Positions 7,738 through 14,366 of a DNA stretch of 14,366 nucleotides are shown here, piece after piece. The DNA is taken from positions 1-14,366 of the forward strand of contig JASMKJ010000052.1 in the NCBI GenBank assembly GCA_030749275.1, read 5' to 3'. How positions within the stretch are numbered: the stretch's first letter is position 1; every line of letters starts with the position of its first letter. The notes under the pieces are model-generated. The model saw only the letters and a list, made by a program, of their open reading frames with translations, did no database searches and had not been told where the DNA came from. Origin of the DNA: Acidimicrobiales bacterium. Its GTDB lineage: Bacteria; Actinomycetota; Acidimicrobiia; Acidimicrobiales; Poriferisodalaceae. The position numbers and the translations under genes were made by a program.

Positions 7738-7741
7738 GGAG
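7738..7741 (+). promoter_or_regulatory. Shine-Dalgarno deciding the third dehydrogenase start
   Basis: GGAG lies 9 nt before GTG 7751. It favours that start over ATG 7688, which would overlap the crotonase gene by 35 nt and add an N-terminal extension (MNDAFLTSRES...) not typical of the family. Confidence 0.55.
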
Positions 7742-7750
7742 CTCTCTATT

Positions 7751-8947
7751 GTGAGTGAGCTAAGCGAGGAGGAAATCAGGGCGGAACTGGATCTCATCCT
7801 GGAACGGCGAAACGCTGACACGCGACTAACCACAATGGGTGCGGGATCCGATGATCTCGACGAAGGCCGCAGGTATCTCGCTAATACAGTGGCCGGAGGT
7901 TGGCATGTTCCGACCTGGCCTGTGGAACATGGGGGCCAAGATGCTTCTGCTAGCCACAACGCCCGTATCGGTCGAGTCCTTCGCGAGTTCATTGTCCCTG
8001 ACCTGTACCCATTTGCCATTGGCTTGGGGATGGTCGGCCCAGCGCTCCTGACACATGGCAGCAGCACACAACAAACCGAGTGGTTGAAACCCATCGCTTC
8101 TGGCGAATCGATCTGGTGCCAAATGTTTTCAGAGCCCGAAGCTGGGTCTGACCTCGCCAACGTTGCCCTCAGCGCACAACAAGATGGTGAAGAGTGGATA
8201 GTGGGTGGCCAAAAAACCTGGACCAGTAGAGCCATGTGGGCCGATTGGGCTATATGTCTCGCCCGCACCGACCCCGCCCAACCCAAACACAAGGGCCTCA
8301 CAATGTTCGCATTACCTATGTCCTTGGACGGTGTCGAGATTCGCCCTCTGACGCAAATGAACCGCGATGCTCATTTCAGTGAGGTGTTTGTCGATGACGC
8401 TCGCGTTCTTGACCGATGGCGCATCGGCGATGTCGGTGAGGGCTGGAGAGTTGCTATGACTGTCCTCGCCCACGAACGTGCTGGAGGGGGGAGCCGCGGC
8501 GGAGGTGACGGTAACGCCCGCGGTCTAAAGCTGCCGAGTTGGATAGCGGACCTGCAAGGGTTACCCAACGAACAAAGCGGAGCTTGGCGAAATCAAGTTG
8601 CCAACCTCTATGCCCACGATGCGACCAGTAGATGGACATCACAGCGGGCCGCCGATGAAGCCCGGTCTAGTGGTTCCCCGGGACCAGCCGGCAGTGGGGC
8701 AAAACTGCGCAACGTTAAGTCATACAAAGGTCGTTCATATCTCACCAACATGACTTCAGGCGCTCACGGCATGCTCGAAGACGGGCCCGGCTACATAGAG
8801 ACCATGACTGCACCATCAATGTCGATCCGAGGCGGCACAGATGAAATTCAACGAAACATTCTGGGTGAACGGGTACTTGGCCTTCCGGGGGAACCTCGAT
8901 TAGATCGGGATGTTCCCTGGAGTGAGAGCCGCCGCGGTCTGATCTGA
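7751..8947 (+). CDS. Acyl-CoA dehydrogenase, second alpha-like protein
   Basis: This flavoprotein of about 398 residues for acyl-CoA desaturation begins VSELSEEEI. It shows SEPEAGSD (127-134), TWTS (156-159), AHERAGG with E242 at the catalytic-base position, and the closing signature IRGGTDEIQRNILGERVLGLP with RGGT at 360-363. The tail GEPRLDRDVPW is typical of actinobacterial-type FadE proteins. Like the first dehydrogenase here it lacks an R-x-Q-F-G segment, so it probably needs a partner subunit or binds FAD differently. A glycine- and serine-rich stretch lies around residues 246-256 and 308-316. The GTG at 7751 is chosen on its Shine-Dalgarno; the alternative ATG 7688 is open. It follows the crotonase by 28 bp. 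It could act on a second, later CoA intermediate in the same pathway. Confidence 0.93.
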   Translation: MSELSEEEIRAELDLILERRNADTRLTTMGAGSDDLDEGRRYLANTVAGGWHVPTWPVEHGGQDASASHNARIGRVLREFIVPDLYPFAIGLGMVGPALLTHGSSTQQTEWLKPIASGESIWCQMFSEPEAGSDLANVALSAQQDGEEWIVGGQKTWTSRAMWADWAICLARTDPAQPKHKGLTMFALPMSLDGVEIRPLTQMNRDAHFSEVFVDDARVLDRWRIGDVGEGWRVAMTVLAHERAGGGSRGGGDGNARGLKLPSWIADLQGLPNEQSGAWRNQVANLYAHDATSRWTSQRAADEARSSGSPGPAGSGAKLRNVKSYKGRSYLTNMTSGAHGMLEDGPGYIETMTAPSMSIRGGTDEIQRNILGERVLGLPGEPRLDRDVPWSESRRGLI

Positions 8948-9007
8948 ACCTCGTTGCAAGCACACCAACGAAGCGCAGCCAACCTAACCCCGACTACCGT
9001 CGGTTCA

Positions 9008-9778
9008 GTGAATTCGCTTAACAGTTCCCAGTCACATGCAGCTGATGTTCTCTGGGATCATTACCAAACAGGCCACGAGCTTTCTGACGAAGCCTTTGTA
9101 GATCTTGACTTCAACGACGGGCTAGCAATCCAAGCAGAGATCCGTACGAGACGAATCGAAAGCGGGCTGACCCAAATCGGATGGAAAGTCGGGCTGACTT
9201 CTGATCGGGCGCGCAAACAGGTCGGGATTGATGACCGCCCCTTCGGGCATCTGATGCAACGCTATGAAAGTGGCATCTCATTATCCGCCGCATCGACAGC
9301 GGGGGCGACCATTGAACCCGAAATGTGTTTCACCGTCGGTGAAACGATCTCGGGCCCTGACGTGGATCCAAAATCGGTTCCGAGTCGACTAGCGCAAGTC
9401 GCAGCAGGCTACGAACTGAATGAGAGACGCGCCGTTGTGGGGGGGAATCTTGCAATGTTGGTCGCCGACAATCTCACTAACTGGGCCATCGTTGAAGGAA
9501 CTGGGGTTCCTGTGCACGATGTTCAAGACATTGACGACACTGAAATCGTGCTTTACCGAAACGGAGAAGAGTGCTTTCGTTGCCTCCATAGACAAGAGGT
9601 TGACAATCCCTTCATTTCGATCTCTCGACTAGCGGCCACTTTGCACCGCTTTGGATTAAGTATCGAAGCTGGACAAAAAGTTATTACCGGTGCTTACACC
9701 CGCCACCAAGTAGCAGCAGGGGAACATTGGCTTGCTGAGTATTCACAAATCGGCCATGTTGAAACGAGTTACACATGA
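9008..9778 (+). CDS. 2-keto-4-pentenoate hydratase-like protein (FAH/MhpD family)
   Basis: A protein of about 256 residues belonging to the fumarylacetoacetate hydrolase superfamily, hydratase branch, as in MhpD, BphH and HpaH, which add water to 2-hydroxy-alkadienoates (2-oxo-4-enoates). Seen are GWKVGLTS (58-65, with the conserved K60), the metal-binding acids in EPEM (E103, E105) and in AGYELNERR (E136), and VADN (153-156). The GTG at 9008 gives an N-terminus matching MhpD in length; TTG 8954 would add 18 residues and cannot be excluded, and neither has a clear Shine-Dalgarno. The gene overlaps the next one by ATGA, suggesting that its product is the substrate of, or a neighbour to, the 2-hydroxyacid dehydrogenase step. 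The aldolase and extradiol dioxygenase that usually accompany this enzyme are not in the window. Decarboxylase activity is also known in this family. Confidence 0.88.
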   Translation: MNSLNSSQSHAADVLWDHYQTGHELSDEAFVDLDFNDGLAIQAEIRTRRIESGLTQIGWKVGLTSDRARKQVGIDDRPFGHLMQRYESGISLSAASTAGATIEPEMCFTVGETISGPDVDPKSVPSRLAQVAAGYELNERRAVVGGNLAMLVADNLTNWAIVEGTGVPVHDVQDIDDTEIVLYRNGEECFRCLHRQEVDNPFISISRLAATLHRFGLSIEAGQKVITGAYTRHQVAAGEHWLAEYSQIGHVETSYT

Positions 9779-10782
9779 GTTCCCAACTACCTGTTCCCGA
9801 TGAACCTCTCAACGTCTTAGTGACAAAAACACTTACCTTGCCCGAAGTATCTCCTGAGGAAGAGTCGCTGATTCGAGATGCCGCGGGTCCAGGAGCGACT
9901 GTAACCATCGTCGACAGCGTTAAAGAAGGCGTCGAATTTGCCTCCACCGCCAATGTGATTTTGGGAATCACTCCCAAGTGGCTTTTTGAGGCCGCGCCAA
10001 ACCTGCAGTGGGTTCATGCCACGGCTTCGGGCGTGGACATGTTTATGTATGAGGAGTTCGTCGAAAGCAACGTCATTCTGACTGGAGAGAAAGGTCTCGT
10101 TGGAGGTCATTTGGCCGATACTGCCTTTGGATTGTTGTTGGCGTTGACCCGAAGGATCAAAACAGCCATTGAACTCGGACCCGACGGGTGGGCTATCGAG
10201 AATCGAGAGATGATGAGGTTCTCCGAGATCGAACTCGAGGGTCTTACCATGGGAATTGTCGGGTTCGGGGGAACCGGCCGACATCTAGCGCGGCGAGCCA
10301 TAGCTTCTGGGATGAATGTTCGCGCGTTGGACGCCTTCCCAGTCGAACCTAGTGACGGGGTAGCAAAAATAGAAGGCATGAGCTCTATGTCTGACATCGT
10401 CAAGTCAAGCGATGTTCTCGCAGTGGGACTTCCGTTGACTGATGACACCAGAGGGATGTGCGATTACGAGTTTTTCCAGCAAATGAAACCGACTGCCATA
10501 TTTCTGAATGTCACGAGGGGAGAGATCATCGACGGTCCGGGCCTTGAGAAGGCCTTGGCTGAGGGCATCATCGGTGGAGCGGCACTTGATGTAGCCCCAG
10601 TTGAACCATTGCCACCCGAAAGTCCCCTATGGACCTTCGACAACTGCGTAATGACCCCACATACCGCTGGAGCTAGCCAACATCGCGGTCGCCGAAACCT
10701 CGAAAGGTTCTGCCGAAATCTCGTAGCTCTTCGGGAAGGACAACCCTTCGAAGGCGTAGTCGACAAAAAGGCGGGGTTCTAA
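9775..10782 (+). CDS. D-2-hydroxyacid dehydrogenase (NAD(P)-dependent)
   Basis: The 335-residue cytosolic oxidoreductase interconverts 2-oxo and D-2-hydroxy acids. The nucleotide motif is GFGGTG (163-168), followed by D186 (RALDAFP) at the end of the second strand, which favours NAD over NADP. The catalytic triad of the family is complete: R248 (NVTRGEIIDG), E277 (DVAPVEPLP) and H296 (TPHTAGAS). The N-terminal substrate-binding half is divergent, as expected. ATASGVD at 82-88 resembles the substrate loop of glyoxylate/hydroxypyruvate reductases. The ATG at 9775 overlaps the hydratase stop (ATGA). It is the last gene of the rightward group; the 40-bp gap to the convergent CoA-transferase shows no hairpin with a T-run. 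Reduction of a 2-oxo acid delivered by the hydratase is the natural inference; hydroxypyruvate/glyoxylate reduction is the main alternative. Confidence 0.94.
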   Translation: MSSQLPVPDEPLNVLVTKTLTLPEVSPEEESLIRDAAGPGATVTIVDSVKEGVEFASTANVILGITPKWLFEAAPNLQWVHATASGVDMFMYEEFVESNVILTGEKGLVGGHLADTAFGLLLALTRRIKTAIELGPDGWAIENREMMRFSEIELEGLTMGIVGFGGTGRHLARRAIASGMNVRALDAFPVEPSDGVAKIEGMSSMSDIVKSSDVLAVGLPLTDDTRGMCDYEFFQQMKPTAIFLNVTRGEIIDGPGLEKALAEGIIGGAALDVAPVEPLPPESPLWTFDNCVMTPHTAGASQHRGRRNLERFCRNLVALREGQPFEGVVDKKAGF

Positions 10783-10822
10783 GTTCCTCTACCTAGTCAC
10801 TGAAATTCCACTTGCTCGCCGC

Positions 10823-12010
10823 TCACCCGGGGTTGAATTGAATAGCTTCGCATTGGGCTAGCCCATCGATTTCAGCTTCGGTGAAACCGAATTCGATTAG
10901 CAGTTCCCGGGAATGTTGTCCCTTTAGAGGGCTTGGCATCCGAATGTCGGTGGGGAGACCTTCGATATTGGTTGCATTTCTAATTATCTCAATTTGCCCG
11001 GCTGACGGATGCTGCACTGGCTTCGCCATACCAAGGTGTCTCACTTGTGGGTCCGCGAAAGTCTGGGCGACGGTATTCACAGGACCACAAGGAACATCCA
11101 CGTCGTTGAGACGAATAACCCAATTCTCAGTCGTGTCGTTCGACAACTCTTTCTCAATCAGTCGGTTCAGTTCATCTCTGTTGTCGCGCCTAGCAGAAAC
11201 AGTCGAGAATCTCGCATCGTCTAGCCAATCCTCAACTCCCAACTCTCGACAGAATTCTTCCCAAAGACGTCCGCCCGAAGCCGCAATATTTATGAAGCCG
11301 TCAGCGGTTGCATACATGCCCATTGGTCCCATCGTCGGGTGATCATTGCCCGCCTGAGGCGGATTGTCGCGCTCAACGGTCCAACGGGCAGCTTGGAAGT
11401 CAAGCATTCCGATCATTGACTCAAGCAAGGAGGTATGAACCCAACGCCCTTTACCCGTTGTCTGACGTTCATGAAGCGCTACCAAGATTCCTATCGCAAG
11501 TTGCAGCCCAGCTGTCACGTCGCTGATTGCGACTCCCGCTCGAACTGGGCCTTGACCGGGTAGCCCGGTCACACTCATCATCCCACCCATTCCTTGGGCT
11601 ATCTGGTCCACTCCACCTCGATGGCCATATGGTCCGTCTTGACCGAATCCTGAAATTGATCCGAGGATGACTCTGGGGTTAACGCCAGCAAGAGTCTCGA
11701 AATCAAACCCCAGCTTGTGTTTGACCCCACTGCGCATATTTTCAACCACGACATCTGCCGATTGCACCATTCGATGAAGCGTTGAGCGACCTTCGGGGTG
11801 TTTCAGGTCGATCACGACTGACCGTTTGTTCCGATGAAGATTCAAGTAATCAGGTGAGGAGCGTCCTCCTGCCTCGAATCCACCTTCGGGTGATTCAACG
11901 CGGACGACATCTGCACCCCAATCCGCGAGCTGTCGGACCGCAGTGGGTCCGGCGCGCGCAATAGTCAAATCGATCACCGTAACGTCGTTCAACGGAAGTG
12001 GCCCACCCAT
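10823..12010 (-). CDS. CaiB/BaiF family (class III) CoA-transferase
   Basis: The protein has 395 residues, typical of the family, which moves CoA between carboxylic acids (formyl-CoA/oxalate, carnitine, bile acid and related substrates) in the cytosol, usually as interlocked dimers. The N-terminus VTVIDLTIARAGPTAVRQL and GADVVRVE (33-40) are standard. NLHRNKRSVVIDL (57-69) follows, GFGQDGPYGHR (121-131) is the glycine loop, and D164 in GVAISDVTAG matches the catalytic Asp that forms the acyl-anhydride (Asp169 in formyl-CoA transferase). The ATG at 12010 has GAGG 10 nt upstream. It lies 7 bp after the amidohydrolase stop, so the two form an operon, and it converges on the dehydrogenase operon, whose pathway would need an acyl-CoA-forming step. 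The actual donor and acceptor are unknown. A racemase (amacr) role is possible within this family. Confidence 0.95.
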   Translation of the reverse strand: MGGPLPLNDVTVIDLTIARAGPTAVRQLADWGADVVRVESPEGGFEAGGRSSPDYLNLHRNKRSVVIDLKHPEGRSTLHRMVQSADVVVENMRSGVKHKLGFDFETLAGVNPRVILGSISGFGQDGPYGHRGGVDQIAQGMGGMMSVTGLPGQGPVRAGVAISDVTAGLQLAIGILVALHERQTTGKGRWVHTSLLESMIGMLDFQAARWTVERDNPPQAGNDHPTMGPMGMYATADGFINIAASGGRLWEEFCRELGVEDWLDDARFSTVSARRDNRDELNRLIEKELSNDTTENWVIRLNDVDVPCGPVNTVAQTFADPQVRHLGMAKPVQHPSAGQIEIIRNATNIEGLPTDIRMPSPLKGQHSRELLIEFGFTEAEIDGLAQCEAIQFNPG

Positions 12011-12017
12011 TTGCTCT

Positions 12018-13727
12018 TTACCTCGGGCCGTTCTGAGCGCCTCGTATTAGTCGCCCCGGGCGCTCTCCTGTGGCCTCACCCCCGTTAGCAACCTCTACGC
12101 CAGAGACAAATGTGTTGCTGTAGCCTTCGGGCCTTTGAACTAGGCGCTTTCCCCCCGCTGGTAAATCGTAAATCAATTCAGGCGTTCCAACGGAAAGCCG
12201 TTCGAAATCAACAATGTTGAAATCGGCTTTATAGCCGGGCCTTAAAAGTCCTCTGTCGAATAATCCGTAGGTCTCAGCTGTTCGACGGGTTTGCTTGTTA
12301 ACCAGGAATTCTAGGGGAAGGCGCTCTCCGCGAGTCCTGTCACGTCCCCAGTGAGTAAGTAAATAGGTGGGATAGGAAGCGTCACAAATCGTTCCAACAT
12401 GAGCACCTGCGTCTCCAACTCCGCAAATGGTGTGTGGGTCGGTAAGCATCTCGAACACTTCGTTTAATGAGCCGGAGCTGTAATTTTCAAAGGGGTACAG
12501 CAGGAGTGTTTCGCCAGTTCCACTAGCCAAAAGATCAAGTAGTAACTCCCATGGACTGACCCCCATTGCTGTGGCTCGAAGCGCTACTGAGGTCTCGGGT
12601 TCGGGTTCGTAGTTCAGATCAGGACCCAATTCAAACGCTCGCGTTAGTGCATAGTTCATCCACTCGCTGAATCCATCTGCTGGACGCTGGTCTACTAGTT
12701 CCCTCCGCAACTCATGGTTATCGCGCAACAGTGCTGCTCGCTCACCAATCGAGAGGTGCGCAATGGCTTTGTACGCAGGATGGTTCCCGAAGGGATTAAC
12801 AGTCGCGTCAAGCCCCAGCAAAACTCCGATGGGCCGACAGCCGACTTGACCCGTAGCCGGAATTCCCTGGGCGTTCGCATTACCTATTTGCTTTAACGTC
12901 TGTCTCCAGAGATCCGGAGACTGATCGACTTGAATAATTAGGGCAGACAAAGGCCTTCCTGAAATTTCCGCCGCTCCTTGCAGCGCCTCGAATTCACCCG
13001 GGCCGAAATCACTGTTGACCTGCAAAACTCCCGCTTCGGCATCACGCATAGCATTGGCAATCGCAGCCAATTCGGGGTCGCCGGCGCTCAAGGATGGTGT
13101 CAACCGACCATCAGCCGCTTTGTGTTTGGTGGTTCGACTGGTGCTGAATCCGAGTGCCCCGGCTTCTAGGGCTTCCCCTATCAAGTGCTCCAACTGGGAG
13201 AGTTCTTCGAACGTTGGCACCTCAAGGTGATCGGCACCTCGTTCGCCCATGACAAAAAACCGGAGAGCCCCATGTGGGATCTGGCTGCCAACGTCCATGA
13301 CACGAGGCATGCTCTCTAGGACATCAAGGTATTCGGGATAACTTTGCCATGAGAAATCGATGCCCTCAGCAAGAACTGTTCCTGGAATATCCTCGACACC
13401 CTCCATCAAATTGATCAGGAATTCTTCGGTCCCTGGTCGAACCGGAGCGAAGCCCACACCGCAGTTACCAAACACCGCTGTCGTAACTCCATGCCATGAT
13501 GATGGAGTCATCTCCGGGTCCCAAGTCGCTTGCCCGTCGTAATGAGTGTGGATGTCCACCCACCCCGGTAAAAGGAGTTGACCGTCGGCATCAACTTCTC
13601 TGTGACTTGCGCCTTCAACATTGCCCACTGTTGCCACAAGCCCTTCGGAAACAGCTAGATCGCCGACAAATTCAGGGGTTCCGCTTCCATCGATAATTCG
13701 AGCGTTTCGTACCACTAAGTCATGCAT
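12018..13727 (-). CDS. Amidohydrolase, N-acyl-D-amino-acid deacylase family
   Basis: A large (569 aa) metal-dependent amidohydrolase of the D-aminoacylase type. The N-terminal strand region [17 protein letters not shown], then [13 protein letters not shown] with H60 and H62 (HxH), FGNCGVGF with C89, and VGDAGAHVG with D439 and H443 are the family landmarks; the C-terminal [11 protein letters not shown] is also typical. The residues expected as further zinc ligands on strands 5 and 6 of D-aminoacylase are not evident: the strands read LQVNSDF and ALIIQVDQ without His. The chemistry may therefore differ (another amide, ester or cyclic substrate). The ATG at 13727 is preferred over GTG 13730; an in-frame TGA lies 15 nt upstream of that GTG. 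It is the first gene of a two-gene unit with the CoA-transferase, suggesting release of an acid that is then activated to its CoA ester (inference). Confidence 0.9.
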   Translation of the reverse strand: MHDLVVRNARIIDGSGTPEFVGDLAVSEGLVATVGNVEGASHREVDADGQLLLPGWVDIHTHYDGQATWDPEMTPSSWHGVTTAVFGNCGVGFAPVRPGTEEFLINLMEGVEDIPGTVLAEGIDFSWQSYPEYLDVLESMPRVMDVGSQIPHGALRFFVMGERGADHLEVPTFEELSQLEHLIGEALEAGALGFSTSRTTKHKAADGRLTPSLSAGDPELAAIANAMRDAEAGVLQVNSDFGPGEFEALQGAAEISGRPLSALIIQVDQSPDLWRQTLKQIGNANAQGIPATGQVGCRPIGVLLGLDATVNPFGNHPAYKAIAHLSIGERAALLRDNHELRRELVDQRPADGFSEWMNYALTRAFELGPDLNYEPEPETSVALRATAMGVSPWELLLDLLASGTGETLLLYPFENYSSGSLNEVFEMLTDPHTICGVGDAGAHVGTICDASYPTYLLTHWGRDRTRGERLPLEFLVNKQTRRTAETYGLFDRGLLRPGYKADFNIVDFERLSVGTPELIYDLPAGGKRLVQRPEGYSNTFVSGVEVANGGEATGERPGRLIRGAQNGPR

Positions 13728-13730
13728 CAC

Positions 13731-13922
13731 CCGAAAGCGTAGTCACCATTGTGGAGACAGATTCGAAATAGCAGCTCCACAGGCAGTCGTAGGTGCGGAG
13801 CCAGACCTGACCAAGGAAACGTGCAGGGAAGTCGAACGACGAAGTCTTGAGATGGCTAGCTTCGTTACCGTGAGGTTTCACGGCCAAGATTATGCTTCTT
13901 TCATAGGTTCTCGGTAAGAACG
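13731..13922. promoter_or_regulatory. Divergent intergenic region
   Basis: These 192 bp separate the leftward amidohydrolase from the rightward unknown gene and must hold both promoters if neither is read from afar. I found no convincing -35/-10 pair by eye. The only structured element is a 16-bp inverted repeat at 13868-13883. Confidence 0.4.
13868..13883. repeat. Inverted repeat, possible operator
   Basis: CCGTGA and TCACGG form perfect 6-bp arms around a 4-nt centre (GGTT). It lies 39 nt before the GTG of the rightward unknown gene. It could be an operator half-site pair or a small hairpin in the leader; no T-run follows, so a terminator is unlikely. Confidence 0.45.
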
Positions 13923-14366
13923 GTGCCCTGGTATGACCACGCCGTCGACGCGAGTTTTGATGTTGATTGCGAAGGACAACAACACACCATTACTTGGTCC
14001 ACTGGTGAGGTCCGACTCACACACCACCCTGATATTCGTGCAGAGAAAACGCTCGTAGCGCTTGGTGGACCTAAACCTAGGTGTTTAGAGATATTCGAAT
14101 TGTGGGAATTGGCTGTTTCCGATGGAGGCTTTATCGAAGAATGGGCCCCTTGGTACGAGGCAGATCATCAACGGCGCTGGTGGCTCAAAACAGCTCTAGA
14201 GCGATTCCGATCTGAAGGAGTTCAAGATTTTCTTTATGACCTGCCCCGAGATCGCGCCATGAAGATGGGTGAAGTCGTCACCACATTGCCTCATGACTTT
14301 CTTGATAGAGCAATGGCAACGGTGGTTGATGAGGGTCACCAACGCGGATGGGACTTCGCCCCCGCT
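13923..14366 (+). CDS. Unknown protein, partial at the right edge
   Basis: I do not recognise this protein. The frame is open for 148 codons from GTG 13923 to the window end, with the previous in-frame stop at 13857 and no ATG between, so GTG is the best start; the Shine-Dalgarno is weak. The protein starts VPWYDHAVDASFDVDCEG, is rich in Trp, His and charged residues, and has no signal peptide or membrane segment. The first 40 residues look beta-rich (HTITWSTGEVRLTHHPD). Later parts look helical, with DHQRRWWLKTALERFRSEG and ending in DEGHQRGWDFAPA. Codon choice is like its neighbours, and it does not overlap a stronger reading. Being divergent from the amidohydrolase, it may share control with it; no function can be assigned. 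Confidence 0.7.
   Translation, partial: MPWYDHAVDASFDVDCEGQQHTITWSTGEVRLTHHPDIRAEKTLVALGGPKPRCLEIFELWELAVSDGGFIEEWAPWYEADHQRRWWLKTALERFRSEGVQDFLYDLPRDRAMKMGEVVTTLPHDFLDRAMATVVDEGHQRGWDFAPA

Noticed and set aside
7597..8301. 234-codon open frame on the minus strand
   Set aside because: It is antisense to the crotonase end and the third dehydrogenase, both with clear family motifs; the translation is Arg/Ser/Pro-rich shadow sequence.
10783..10822. Possible bidirectional terminator between the convergent genes
   Set aside because: No stable hairpin followed by a T-run is visible on either strand.
10881..11342. 153-codon open frame on the plus strand
   Set aside because: It is antisense to the CoA-transferase and has no domain pattern.
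13852..13917. Short plus-strand frame of 21 codons (MASFVTVRFHGQ...)
   Set aside because: It is too short, has no good ribosome binding site, overlaps the inverted repeat and resembles no known leader peptide.

Overview
The window suggests a bacterial chromosome segment of moderate GC with short intergenic gaps and frequent 4-nt stop/start overlaps. The mix of paired acyl-CoA dehydrogenases, CaiB/BaiF CoA-transferase, SDR, SCP2-like small protein and D-aminoacylase-type amidohydrolase resembles environmental Actinomycetota (for example Acidimicrobiia) or similar marine/soil heterotrophs rich in CoA-dependent catabolism. This placement is inference from gene content; no rRNA or marker gene is present.

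Layout. (1) Positions 1-4512 carry five co-directional genes on the minus strand. In transcription order they are a hotdog thioesterase, an SDR oxidoreductase with a strong Shine-Dalgarno, a small possibly SCP2-like protein overlapping it by 4 nt, ilvD (dihydroxy-acid dehydratase), and an MFS transporter cut by the window edge. (2) Positions 4513-4646 are a divergent control region with a plausible sigma-70-type promoter for the leftward genes and three evenly spaced CGTTAA hexamers. (3) Positions 4647-10782 are a rightward run of six genes: an acyl-CoA dehydrogenase alpha-like and beta-like pair (ATGA overlap), a crotonase, a third acyl-CoA dehydrogenase, an FAH/MhpD-type 2-oxo-acid hydratase, and a D-2-hydroxyacid dehydrogenase (ATGA overlap with the hydratase). 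(4) Positions 10823-13727 hold two minus-strand genes, an amidohydrolase and a CaiB-type CoA-transferase separated by 7 bp, convergent with group 3. (5) From 13923 to the right edge an unrecognised gene on the plus strand is cut by the window end.

Working model (inference). Groups 2-4 look like a catabolic module for an organic acid handled as a CoA thioester. The CaiB protein would load CoA, the dehydrogenases would introduce a double bond, the crotonase would act on the enoyl-CoA, the SDR would oxidise a hydroxyl or reduce a ketone, the thioesterase would release CoA, and the hydratase plus 2-hydroxyacid dehydrogenase would process a 2-oxo acid. The amidohydrolase could release the acid from an amide precursor. 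The substrate cannot be read from the sequence. IlvD is the ordinary branched-chain amino acid enzyme by its residues and may simply be a neighbour. No mobile element, CRISPR array, tRNA or rRNA was seen. No defence, toxin or otherwise exotic system was recognised; the most unusual features are the composition of the catabolic module and several enzymes lacking canonical family residues.
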